Positions 16,652 to 25,698 of a stretch of 64,000 bases of DNA are shown here, piece after piece. The position numbers and the translations under genes are program-made. Origin of the DNA: JBFIHF01 sp964411125 (GTDB lineage Bacteria; Myxococcota_A; Bradymonadia; Bradymonadales; Bradymonadaceae); assembly GCA_964411125.1 (NCBI GenBank), contig CAYPJU010000003.1:1-64000 (forward strand), given 5' to 3'. Positions within the stretch are counted from its first letter, which is position 1, and each line of letters opens with the position of its first letter. The notes beneath the pieces are model-generated. The model saw only the letters and a program-made list of their open reading frames with translations. It was not told the origin of the DNA and searched no databases.

Positions 16652-17389
16652 TCAGCGGACAGACGCACTTCGGCGAGGAGCGAACGAACTCAGGCCGTGT
16701 TCCCCCGTCAACGTGTCGCGTACCGTGGCACGAATGTTCTCGCTCCGCCTGGCCTCCGAGACGTCGTCGAGCCGGACTTCGCGCAGGAGGCGGTTGTGCC
16801 ACATCGTCTTGCCTGTCTTCACGTCGACGAGTTTGGCCTGGAAGTGGCTGATCACACAGGGGCGAGGTCCCTCCGCGGTGCCCGGTAGAACCTCGGCATG
16901 TTTGTTGTGCTCCCGCGCGTCCTCCCGACAGACCCCTTCGCTCTGGTAGACGATCTCTCCGACGAAGAGCACGTCGGTCGGCATGTCTCCCTCCGACGCG
17001 AGCGCTCGCAGCAGAACGACCTCCCTTGGCTCGGTCTGATACAGGTCCGGCTCGAAGTAGTGGGAGATATCGCGCCGAAAAGCGAGGACGTCGCGAAACG
17101 CTTCGAGGGATTCGCGCTCGGCAAGTCCCTCTTCCAACTCGGCGACTCCGACGGTCTGGAAACCGAGCTCGGACAGCGTCAACGCCACTTCTTCGGAATA
17201 GACCGCGCGGACGCGCTCCCAATCCGCCGGGGCGTTTCCAAAGCTGGACGAGGCATGCAGTGGTGCGATCGCGACCGCGGCGACCCGCTTGGACGCGAAC
17301 TCGTCGCGAATGCCGACCTTGCCGGTCGTCGCGCAACCCGAGAGAAGGGCGATCAGGAGTGAGAAGGCGAGAAAACGCGGCAAGTGCAA
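16652..17389 (-). CDS. Lipoprotein with a TolB-N/CsgG-like fold
   Basis: 245 residues. The signal sequence ends in a good lipobox LLSGC (Cys 19), giving an exported lipoprotein. The next part, VAAVAIAPLHASSS then YSEEVALTLSELGFQTV, has the beta-alpha pattern of TolB N-terminal / CsgG / LpoB-like periplasmic proteins. A later stretch (FQAKLVDVKTGKTMWHNRL) is typical of the same fold. The start appears to be a TTG, either 17389 or the in-frame TTG 6 bp later; no ATG is available before the signal peptide. It begins 4 bp after the FHA gene stop, so the two are probably one operon. It converges on sctV. Function unknown. Confidence 0.7.
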   Translation of the reverse strand: MHLPRFLAFSLLIALLSGCATTGKVGIRDEFASKRVAAVAIAPLHASSSFGNAPADWERVRAVYSEEVALTLSELGFQTVGVAELEEGLAERESLEAFRDVLAFRRDISHYFEPDLYQTEPREVVLLRALASEGDMPTDVLFVGEIVYQSEGVCREDAREHNKHAEVLPGTAEGPRPCVISHFQAKLVDVKTGKTMWHNRLLREVRLDDVSEARRSENIRATVRDTLTGEHGLSSFAPRRSASVR

Positions 17390-17393
17390 AGCT

Positions 17394-18323
17394 TCAGACT
17401 TCGAGGCGGAACAACTGCTGGCCCATCAAGATCAGATCACCGCCGCTCACACGACGTTCGTCGCGAATCCGAACGTACGTGCCGTTCGAGCTCCCCAGAT
17501 CCTTGAGGTAGACGCGACCGTCGATCCGAGAGATCCGAGCGTGCTTGCCGGACACGAAACCGTCGTCGCGGAATCGGATGTCCCCGACCTCTCGTCCGAT
17601 GATGACCTCGTCCGAGTTGAAGACGAAAGCGCGCGACTCGACGTCGGGCCCCGAGATCAGAGCGAGCCGTCCCCAGTATCCGCTGTCGGGGGACCCATTG
17701 GTCTGAGTCTTGGGATCGTTCGCGGGCGCGACGATCGGTTCGGCCGACGAGAGGTCGCGGTAGCGAAGCAGTTCCTGACCGACGCGAATGTAGTCGCCGT
17801 CCTGGAGCTCCACCTCTGCAGTGATTCGAAGGAACACTCCGTTGAGACTGCCCGCGTCGCGGATCACGTGGCCCGATCCGTCCGAGATCAACGAGGCGTG
17901 GTGAGGCGACAGAAAGGGATCGGATTCGAGGACCGAGTAGGACGAATCACGCCCCAGCTTCACCTCCCCTTTCAGCACCGGCACCTTGGCCCCCTCGGTT
18001 CCATCGGGACGGATGACGACCAGGTCCCCCAGCGTCTCACCGACATCCGCCACAGCCGAGGGTGGCTCCGGATTCGTGGGGCGTTCGGCAGCACGATGCT
18101 CTTCCATCGTCGGCTGCGGCTGCACGGGGGTCCCACACTCCCCGCAGAACTTGAAGTTCGGAGGAATGTTCGCGCCGCAGTTGGAGCATTCGACCACCTC
18201 CGGTTCGGCCGGTGCGGCTGGCTCGGCAGTCTTTTCGGAGGGGCGTGGGAGCACTGTTCCGCATCCGAGGCAGTACTTGTACTCGTCCTCGTTTTCTCGG
18301 GCACAGTTCGGGCAGATGATCAC
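17394..18323 (-). CDS. Double zinc-ribbon, double FHA-domain protein
   Basis: 309 residues. I placed the start at the GTG at 18323-18321: AAGGAG lies five bases before it, and the product then begins directly with a zinc ribbon (MIICPNCARENEDEYKYCLGCG). A second ribbon follows (CSNCGANIPPNFKFCGECG, about 52-70). A short linker leads to two FHA domains: residues about 100-195 (KLGRDSSYSV, LSPHHASLI, SLNGVFL) and 215-305 (IIGREVGDIRF, SGKHARI, GSSNGTYVRI). FHA domains bind phosphothreonine, so this is a candidate substrate or adaptor for Ser/Thr kinases such as the one at 20050. The open frame continues upstream but crosses non-coding-looking sequence. Confidence 0.85.
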   Translation of the reverse strand: MIICPNCARENEDEYKYCLGCGTVLPRPSEKTAEPAAPAEPEVVECSNCGANIPPNFKFCGECGTPVQPQPTMEEHRAAERPTNPEPPSAVADVGETLGDLVVIRPDGTEGAKVPVLKGEVKLGRDSSYSVLESDPFLSPHHASLISDGSGHVIRDAGSLNGVFLRITAEVELQDGDYIRVGQELLRYRDLSSAEPIVAPANDPKTQTNGSPDSGYWGRLALISGPDVESRAFVFNSDEVIIGREVGDIRFRDDGFVSGKHARISRIDGRVYLKDLGSSNGTYVRIRDERRVSGGDLILMGQQLFRLEV

Positions 18324-18471
18324 TGTAGCTCCTTGAGTCGTGCAGGCGAAGGGCCCGAATCGAACGCGCGGTCTACTTACCCCTCGTGGTCGAATCTCGG
18401 GGCATCTTCGTAACATCTTCCGTTGCGAACACGCAACATCGCACGCCGCTGCGCTCGACGTCGACGTAGAC

Positions 18472-18500
18472 AAAAAAAAGCCCGGCCGCTTGGCCGGGCT
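18472..18500 (-). terminator. Rho-independent terminator after the repeat-bearing lipoprotein
   Basis: Nine-bp stem AGCCCGGCC / GGCCGGGCT with a GCTT loop (18479-18500), followed on the minus strand by eight T. It lies about 20 bp past the stop of the lipoprotein gene and separates it from the FHA gene. Confidence 0.88.
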
Positions 18501-18520
18501 AGCTTCGGTCCGCAATCTCC

Positions 18521-19768
18521 TTACGGAAGGTTGCAGTACTCTTTGTTCAGGTTCGCATCGAGCGTGCAGGTACCGCCGATGTCGGCGCAGATTTGAGCGG
18601 CCGACGGCTCGCCGTTGGGGCCGGGCGTTCCGTCACACTCGAACTCGCACTCGCCTTCGGCGGAGTTGCAACGTGCGCTGTCGTCGGACGCGCAGTCGCT
18701 GTTCGCCGCGCAAGCGGGGAGGCAGACGCGCGTCACGTAGAGCTCCATGTTCTCGTCTTCGAGAAGGCTCCCGATCTGGCAGCCGTATCCGGTGCGGCAC
18801 GAGCCGCTCGCCGTGCAGCCCTTCAGGCAGACACCGTCACCCTGGACGACCTGGCACATGCCGTTCTCGCCGCAGATTTCGGTATCGTAGACGAATCCGT
18901 CGTTGACCTGCGTGCTCCCCGGGCAGGGACCTGCGATGCAGTAGCCACCCGTGAAGCCCATGTTGTCGGCTTCGGTCGCGCATCCGGTCTCGAGGTCACC
19001 GCCTTCGCACTCGGTGTCCATGGTGCACGCCTCGCCGACCTTCGTCGGCGCAGCGCAACCACACTCGGTGAGCAGGCCGAAATCACCGCAGTGCAGCGAT
19101 TTCAGATCGGCGCACATGTTATTCGCGACGAAATCTTCGACCGCAGTCCGGTACTCTGGGTCGTTGGTCGCGTCGAGCGCGCAGCCGGGGTTCGTGCCGT
19201 TGCCATTCAGGAACTGGTCCTTGATCGTGGCGAGCTGCGACGTCGTGTCTGCGTCGAGCGTGCAGTTGTCCGTGATGCACGTACCGTACAGAAGTTCGGC
19301 CGCCTGCTGGCACTTCGCCACGAGGTCCGGGTCGGGCGTCGTGTTGTTGTTGGTCGTGCCGTTGTTGTTGGTCGTGCCGTTGTTGTTGGTCGTACCGTTG
19401 TTGTTGGTCGTACCGTTGTTGTTCGTCGTGCCGTTGTTCGGCGTCGTGCCGTTGTTCGGCGTCGTACCGTTGTTCGGCGTCGTGCCGTTGTTGTTGGACG
19501 TACCGTTGTTCGGCGTAGTGCCGTTGTTGGTGTCGTCAGGAAGGCAGATGCCTTTCGTGCAGGTAGCTCCCGCATCGCACACGCCGTCGGAGCAAGTGGT
19601 GTAACATCCATCGACTCCGTCGACGGTCGCGAGCTGCTCGCCGTCGGCGCAATCCGAGCCACCATTGTTGGAAGCCTTTCCGTTGTTGCCGCCGCCGCAG
19701 CCGGCGCCGAGGGCGAGGGCTCCGACGAGACAGAAACATGCGCTGAGCTTTGCGATCGATACTTTCAT
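18521..19768 (-). CDS. Cys-rich lipoprotein with Asn/Gly/Thr repeat linker
   Basis: 415 residues. I chose the ATG at 19768 (AGGAAGGG four bases upstream), which opens a signal peptide with lipobox LGAGC (Cys about 24); the frame extends 17 codons further but lacks a leader there. After the Cys come GGGNNG motifs and a Cys-rich segment, then a tandem linker of about 12 five-residue units (NNGTT, PNNGT). The C-terminal 250 residues contain about 24 Cys in Dickkopf-like groupings (CADGEQ..C.TTCSDGVCDAGATC and CAANSDCASDD). The architecture, a lipid anchor, flexible spacer and disulfide-rich head, suits a surface-exposed protein. No enzyme motif is visible. Confidence 0.75.
   Translation of the reverse strand: MKVSIAKLSACFCLVGALALGAGCGGGNNGKASNNGGSDCADGEQLATVDGVDGCYTTCSDGVCDAGATCTKGICLPDDTNNGTTPNNGTSNNNGTTPNNGTTPNNGTTPNNGTTNNNGTTNNNGTTNNNGTTNNNGTTNNNTTPDPDLVAKCQQAAELLYGTCITDNCTLDADTTSQLATIKDQFLNGNGTNPGCALDATNDPEYRTAVEDFVANNMCADLKSLHCGDFGLLTECGCAAPTKVGEACTMDTECEGGDLETGCATEADNMGFTGGYCIAGPCPGSTQVNDGFVYDTEICGENGMCQVVQGDGVCLKGCTASGSCRTGYGCQIGSLLEDENMELYVTRVCLPACAANSDCASDDSARCNSAEGECEFECDGTPGPNGEPSAAQICADIGGTCTLDANLNKEYCNLP
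19341..19530. repeat. 15-bp tandem repeat encoding NNGTT units
   Basis: About twelve and a half copies of a 15-bp unit (AAC-AAC-GGC-ACG-ACC on the minus strand), some with CCG/AAC substitutions at one codon, inside the lipoprotein gene. The in-frame period means expansion or contraction changes spacer length without frameshift, so copy number may vary between strains. Not CRISPR: there are no spacers. Confidence 0.85.
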
Positions 19769-20013
19769 TTCCCTTCCTACTGTGAGGCACTTCGTGCCGG
19801 TTGTGGCACACTCACACACACTTACCTACATGCTAGGGGCGCACATAGTTGGGTGAGGATCGCGTGTCCAGCCGATGACTCATCCTTTCGTTGCGAAGCC
19901 GAATTCTGGCTGCGTGGCGGGATACTGTACCGATCGGCCAATTCATGTCAAGCACCCGGCAATCGTAGCGAGCGCATGCAGTCGACGGCAGCACGGCGAG
20001 GGAAGGAGAGGCG

Positions 20014-20041
20014 GAGCGGGCCCGGCGCTGTCGGCCCGCTC
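20014..20041 (-). terminator. Possible terminator hairpin after the kinase gene
   Basis: Nine-bp inverted repeat (GAGCGGGCC / GGCCCGCTC) starting 9 bp past the kinase stop. On the minus strand it is followed by a pyrimidine-rich but not T-rich tract, so termination is possible but weak. Confidence 0.35.
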
Positions 20042-20049
20042 GTTCGAAA

Positions 20050-21165
20050 TCAGCCGAGCGGCAGTTGGCTGTCGGTCACTCGGTTGAGGTGGTGGGCCTG
20101 CGAGCCGTCGCCAGTGGTGAGCATCAAAGTGAAGGCCATCAGCATCGCCTGCTTGAAGAAGGCGAGGAATCGCGCGGCATCTCGAGCCTGGCGCTCTTCG
20201 GCCTCGCCCCGGCTCCATTCGACCGTGGAATCGTTGTCGTTCGCGATCTCCTGGGCCGCAAACGCCATGGCGCCCCTGATCGCCCCTTCGAGCGCACCGA
20301 TCATGTGGGGCGCCGAGGCAAACCGCTCCTGAGGGGTCTTCGTGAGAGTTCGCAGAATCACTTCTTCGAACGCCGGTGTCAGTGCGGGGTTGAGTTCCCG
20401 CGGCCGGGGCGGCTCTTCGAACGCATGCGCATCCATCAACTCCCGGATCGGTTTTCCTTCGAACGGCCGCGAGCCGCAGGCCGCCTCGAACATCATCACG
20501 CCGATGCTGTAGAGGTCGCTCGCAGCGCAGACCGTCTCGGGGTCACGCACCTCCTCGGGGGAGATGTACGCCGCGGTGCCGACGATCTTGGCTTTGTCCT
20601 CTGGAGGAACCGGTTGGTCGGCGAACCGAGCCACCCCGAAGTCGATGATCTTCGCCACGTAGCGACCGTTCTGATGCGTGATCAGAATGTTCGCGGGCTT
20701 GAGGTCACGATGAATGACTCCGAACTTGTGGGCGTGGTTGAGCCCCCGGAGGACATCGACGAAGAGCGACGCCAGAGTGATCTCGTCGGCTCCCCTCCCC
20801 TCTTCGCTCTGCATCCAATCTTCGAGCGTGTCCCCCTCGATGTACTCCATGACGAACGCCAGCCCGTCGTCGGGCATCTCCACGATCTCGTGGAACTTCA
20901 CGACATTGGGATGACTGAACTGCATCATCATCTGGGCTTCGCGCTGAAAGCGGAGACGTTTCACGTCGTCTTCGATGAGGTGCGTGTGCAGTACCTTGAT
21001 CGCGACCAACTCGAACGAATCGTTCTGTCGCGCTCGGTAGACATAGCTCGTCGCCCCGACTCCTGCGAAACCGTTGACGAGATAGGAACCGAAGCGGTCC
21101 CCGTAGCGAAGTGAGGGTTGCGGGCTTGCAGCGCGCGGTTTGCGCACGATCGAAGAGCTCGACAT
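20050..21165 (-). CDS. Ser/Thr protein kinase (Pkn2/Hanks type)
   Basis: 371 residues. Kinase domain, about residues 25-295: glycine-rich loop GFAGVGATSYVY, catalytic Lys (AIKVL, K57), helix-C Glu (E76), HRDLKPANI (D154), DFG (175-177), then GTAAYISPEE in the activation segment. All catalytic residues are present, so it should be active. The C-terminus has a hydrophobic segment (AMLMAFTLML, about 342-352) that may be a single membrane helix or buried helix, and lacks a long sensor domain. GGAGGC precedes the ATG. It lies on the same strand as, and 280 bp upstream of, the Cys-rich lipoprotein. Substrate unknown; the FHA protein at 17394 is a possible partner by function only. Confidence 0.88.
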   Translation of the reverse strand: MSSSSIVRKPRAASPQPSLRYGDRFGSYLVNGFAGVGATSYVYRARQNDSFELVAIKVLHTHLIEDDVKRLRFQREAQMMMQFSHPNVVKFHEIVEMPDDGLAFVMEYIEGDTLEDWMQSEEGRGADEITLASLFVDVLRGLNHAHKFGVIHRDLKPANILITHQNGRYVAKIIDFGVARFADQPVPPEDKAKIVGTAAYISPEEVRDPETVCAASDLYSIGVMMFEAACGSRPFEGKPIRELMDAHAFEEPPRPRELNPALTPAFEEVILRTLTKTPQERFASAPHMIGALEGAIRGAMAFAAQEIANDNDSTVEWSRGEAEERQARDAARFLAFFKQAMLMAFTLMLTTGDGSQAHHLNRVTDSQLPLG

Positions 21166-21304
21166 CGTTGCCTCCGTGGCGGACTCGACCGCATCCTTGC
21201 GGCCCTGTCGAAGTCATCTTCTCGTGGTTCCCCGATGTGTCAAAGTTTTCGCGGGCGGACGGCGGCAGGCGGACGGCGGCGCTCGGGAGTGATCTCCCGA
21301 TGGG

Positions 21305-21963
21305 TCAGGGCCCCCGCCCTTTCCACTCCGAGCCGTCGGGCGAGACCTCTTTTTTCCAGATGGGGACGACCTCTTTGAGGGTGTCTATGACCCATTCGCA
21401 GGCGCGAAACGCGTCTCTGCGGTGCGCACTCGAGACCGCGATCACGACGGCGGTCTCACCGATCTCCAGCCGTCCCCAGCGGTGGTGAATCGCGACCTCC
21501 ACCGGCCACTGCTCGGCGGCACGCCCGGCCGTTTCCCTCAACTTCGCGACGACCATCTCGGGGTAGGCGTCGTACTCGAGCCAGTCGACTTCCCGGTCCC
21601 CGGTGTGGTCCCGCACGACCCCTTCGAAGACCGCAATGGCGCCTGCCTCGCGACGCGCGACCAGGTCTCGAACGACCGCAGCATCGAGCGGATCCGTCGT
21701 CAGGACGAAGCGAGCGCCGCTCCCGCCCGAGACAGGAGGAATGAATGCGACCTCGTCGCCCGCGGCGAGGGCCGTGTCCCAATCCGCGAAGTCGTGGTTC
21801 ACCGCGACCCGTAGATGGGGCTCGAGCCCCCGTAGGCGGGGATGTTCCTCGGCGATCTGAAAAAAGAGGGTCCGCGCGCTCGTCCCCGGTTCGAAGACGA
21901 GCGTTTCGTCGGCGCGTCCCACGATCTCGCGCAGTTGCGCGAAGTATCGGACGCGCACGTGCA

Positions 21964-21964
<1 letters not shown>
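21305..21964 (-). CDS. MoaD-MoaE fusion (molybdopterin synthase)
   Basis: 219 residues. Residues 1-81 are a MoaD ubiquitin-like domain ending exactly at PPVSGG (Gly80-Gly81), the same length as free E. coli MoaD. Residues about 84-219 are MoaE, with FEGVVRDH, HHRWGRLEIGE, SSAHRRDAFRAC and the KKEVSPDGSEWK end motif. In molybdopterin synthase the MoaD C-terminal GlyGly is thiocarboxylated, which is impossible in a continuous peptide, so this fusion must be cleaved after Gly81, as described for mycobacterial MoaX, or work some other way. The start overlaps the rpoD stop by one base (TGATG on the minus strand), so it is coupled to the sigma factor. No other moa gene is in the window. Confidence 0.88.
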
Positions 21965-23577
<1,613 letters not shown>

Positions 23578-23996
23578 GTCGCTCCTTCGCCCGAATCCTG
23601 GCGAGTTTCATCGCGTCCTGTTTGCTCGAAACCGTCGTTTGAATCCGACTTCGAGTTCTGGCAGAAGTTACCTGGGACACCCTGTCCCCTCCTCTACCGG
23701 TAGTTGTAGACAGCACGATTCGTGCCACGGATACGGCCTCTGTGTCCGTCCGTGGAATGCGGTCCAGAGCGGCGTTGCTCACGCAAGCGGCCCTGTTAGG
23801 GTGACATCCGTGTCACACTCTGTGAAAAGATTGCCCGCCAGCGGACTGTATCCTCGACCGGCACATCGTGCCTTCCGGTCCACAGCGATCAACGAGCAGG
23901 ATGCCTCGGATCTTCCAAGAGGTCCAAGAAACTTTGTGGCTGTGGACGATCCGTCAGAAATCCGAGGCGATCGCAGATTTTCACGGCCGATGCCGT
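23578..23996. other. Intergenic 419 bp between rpoD and the merR-type gene
   Basis: No credible gene on either strand. It must carry the rpoD promoter(s). An 8-bp inverted repeat (GCCTCGGA at 23903-23910, TCCGAGGC at 23961-23968) sits just past the merR-type stop; it lacks a T-run, so it is only a weak candidate for a 3' end structure. Confidence 0.5.
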
Positions 23997-25124
23997 TCAG
24001 TGAACGAGGGCGACGAGCTGTTCCAGCTCCTGACGAACGAGACCGAAGTGCTGCTTCCGCCGCTTCGTCGATGCTTCGTTGACCGCGAGCAGGGAACGAT
24101 GCTCTTCGCGAAGCTCATCGAGCTCCGTCTTCACCGCGGAGATCGCGGAAGTATCCGCGGCCCGAGCAGCGAGCGTTTCGTTCTCCTCTTCGGCCAGGGC
24201 GAGTTCGGCTTCGAGATCGCCGATTCGGTCCTCCAGCGACTTCACCTGGGCGCGCAGCGACTCCGCCTCGGTGCGAACCGAGCCGAGCTCGCCGTGCCGG
24301 TCGTCGAGCTCGCTCCGCACTGCCGAGAGCTCGTCCGTCCGGGCCGACAGCTCGGCGTTCGCCGCCGTGAGTTCATCGGTCGTGGCCGAGAGCGCATGCT
24401 CGCTGGCCTCCACCTGCTCGCGCAGGTTCGCGAGCTCGGCCGTGGCAGTCTCGAGTTCCGACTCGAGGCGACGCACACGTTCCAGCGCCTCGCTGCGCTC
24501 GGTCCGAGCCGCGTCGAGCTCTTCGGAACTGACCGCCGTGGCCTGCGCCGCGTCGGTGCGCTCTTCGAGCTTTTGATTGAGTGCCTGGTTAGCGTCTTCC
24601 AACATTCGCACGGACTCGCGCTGCTGCTCGAGTTCGTCGCGCAGGCGACGGATGGACGACTCGTACTCCATCTGGCCCGCAGCCAGTTGGGTGTGCTCAT
24701 CCTCCAAAGTCTCGTTCTGAAGCTGCAGGCGGCTCGCCTCGTTCCGCAGGCGCTCGGACGCGCCCTCGAGTCGTTCCACCTCGCCGCGCAAGCGAGACAC
24801 TTCCGTCTCGTACTCGTCGCGCTCCACACGCAGGCGCTGCGCGGTCTCGGGATCGACCGCATCGAGCGCCCCCTTCTTGCGCAGCTTGAGTTGCCGGCGC
24901 GCGCCGGCAATCGTGTACATCTCTTCGTACAGCAACGTCTTGATCAGGATGAGGAGTTCGATGTCTTCCCGGCGGTACGCGCGCTGGCCGCTGCGCGTCT
25001 TCTCCGGGGAGAGCGAATCGAACTCCGTCTCCCAATAACGCAAAACGTACGACTGGAGGTCGAGAAGCTTCGCGACCTCCCCAATCTTGAAATAGGTCTT
25101 GTCCGGAATGGTGATGGATTCCAA
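23997..25124 (-). CDS. MerR-family regulator with a very long coiled coil
   Basis: 375 residues. Residues 1-75 are a MerR winged helix (FKIGEVAKLL, LRYWETEFDSL, RAYRREDIELL). From about residue 95 to the end almost everything is heptad-like Glu/Leu/Arg/Ala-rich coiled coil, about 270 residues, far longer than the usual short dimerisation helix. The start is a TTG at 25124: an in-frame TGA lies 13 bases upstream, and no ATG or GTG precedes the winged helix, while GGGG stands upstream. The gene follows ihfA, the conserved position of a merR-type gene after pheST-ihfA in many Deltaproteobacteria. An effector domain is absent, so it may act as an architectural or scaffold protein rather than a ligand sensor. 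Confidence 0.82.
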   Translation of the reverse strand: MESITIPDKTYFKIGEVAKLLDLQSYVLRYWETEFDSLSPEKTRSGQRAYRREDIELLILIKTLLYEEMYTIAGARRQLKLRKKGALDAVDPETAQRLRVERDEYETEVSRLRGEVERLEGASERLRNEASRLQLQNETLEDEHTQLAAGQMEYESSIRRLRDELEQQRESVRMLEDANQALNQKLEERTDAAQATAVSSEELDAARTERSEALERVRRLESELETATAELANLREQVEASEHALSATTDELTAANAELSARTDELSAVRSELDDRHGELGSVRTEAESLRAQVKSLEDRIGDLEAELALAEEENETLAARAADTSAISAVKTELDELREEHRSLLAVNEASTKRRKQHFGLVRQELEQLVALVH

Positions 25125-25161
25125 CGTGATCCCCGTTCAGAAGGTGAACTCGGGGACCACC

Positions 25162-25449
25162 TTACCGCTTTCCGTTCAGTTCGTCTTTCAAAACTTGACT
25201 CACTTTGAACCGCGGCACTTTCCGCTCCGGAATCATGATCTCCACGCCAGTTCGCGGGTTACGCCCGACTCGCTCGCCTTTCTCTCGTACTTCGAACTTT
25301 CCGAATCCGCTGATCTTCACCTCTTCGCCATCGGCGAGGGTGTCTTTCATCGTCTCGAACACTGCTTCGACATATTCGGCGGCTTCCTTCTTGGTCACGC
25401 CGACTCGTTCGTAAACGTTGTTTACGATTCCTGCTTTCGTCATCGTCAT
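25162..25449 (-). CDS. ihfA: Integration host factor alpha subunit / HU family
   Basis: 95 residues. It matches IHF/HU proteins throughout: TKAGIVNNVYERVGVTKKEA, then ISGFGKFEVREK and GRNPRTGVEIMIPERKVPRFK, the DNA-minor-groove arm with its intercalating Pro (NPRTG). It binds and bends DNA. The ATG at 25449 has AAGGAGC six bases upstream; upstream in-frame codons to 25506 belong to the leader. Location after pheT favours the alpha subunit. It has its own candidate promoter at 25517-25545 with an inverted repeat at the start site. Confidence 0.9.
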   Translation of the reverse strand: MTMTKAGIVNNVYERVGVTKKEAAEYVEAVFETMKDTLADGEEVKISGFGKFEVREKGERVGRNPRTGVEIMIPERKVPRFKVSQVLKDELNGKR

Positions 25450-25487
25450 GGAACTGCTCCTTGGTGCGGACGGATAAAACATTGGGG

Positions 25488-25513
25488 CCAGTGATTGAGT
25501 GTCCACTCACTGG
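25488..25513. promoter_or_regulatory. Operator-like inverted repeat at the ihfA start site
   Basis: CCAGTGA..GAGTG on one side and CACTCACTGG on the other form an imperfect dyad that overlaps the predicted +1 of ihfA transcription. Position fits a repressor operator or a leader hairpin; no binding protein is identified. Confidence 0.4.
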
Positions 25514-25516
25514 CTG

Positions 25517-25545
25517 TTGTAATCGCTACTCACGCGAGATTTCAA
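25517..25545 (-). promoter_or_regulatory. Candidate internal promoter for ihfA
   Basis: Minus-strand TTGAAA (25545-25540) and TTACAA (25522-25517), 17 bp apart, about 65 bp upstream of ihfA and after the pheT stop. It would allow ihfA and merR to be expressed apart from pheST. Confidence 0.45.
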
Positions 25546-25698
25546 GTCGTGATTCGCCACTCGATCCATCGGATCGCCAGCAACCACGCGCTCTACTCGC
25601 TGCCATTCCCTTTCGGAACGACACACAAATATCGTACAAATCCCCGCCATTATTTCTGTTTCGCGAAATTTGCGCGAAATCGGCAACGTGCCGAAACG

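Noticed and set aside
18340..18400. tRNA-like arm (GAATCGAAC) in the FHA upstream region
   Set aside because: No cloverleaf could be drawn; only the T-arm-like string resembles a tRNA.
19341..19530. Direct repeats considered as a CRISPR array
   Set aside because: Continuous 15-bp tandem units inside a gene with no unique spacers.
23903..23968. 8-bp inverted repeat considered as a terminator of the merR-type gene
   Set aside because: Arms are 50 bp apart and no T-run follows on either strand.
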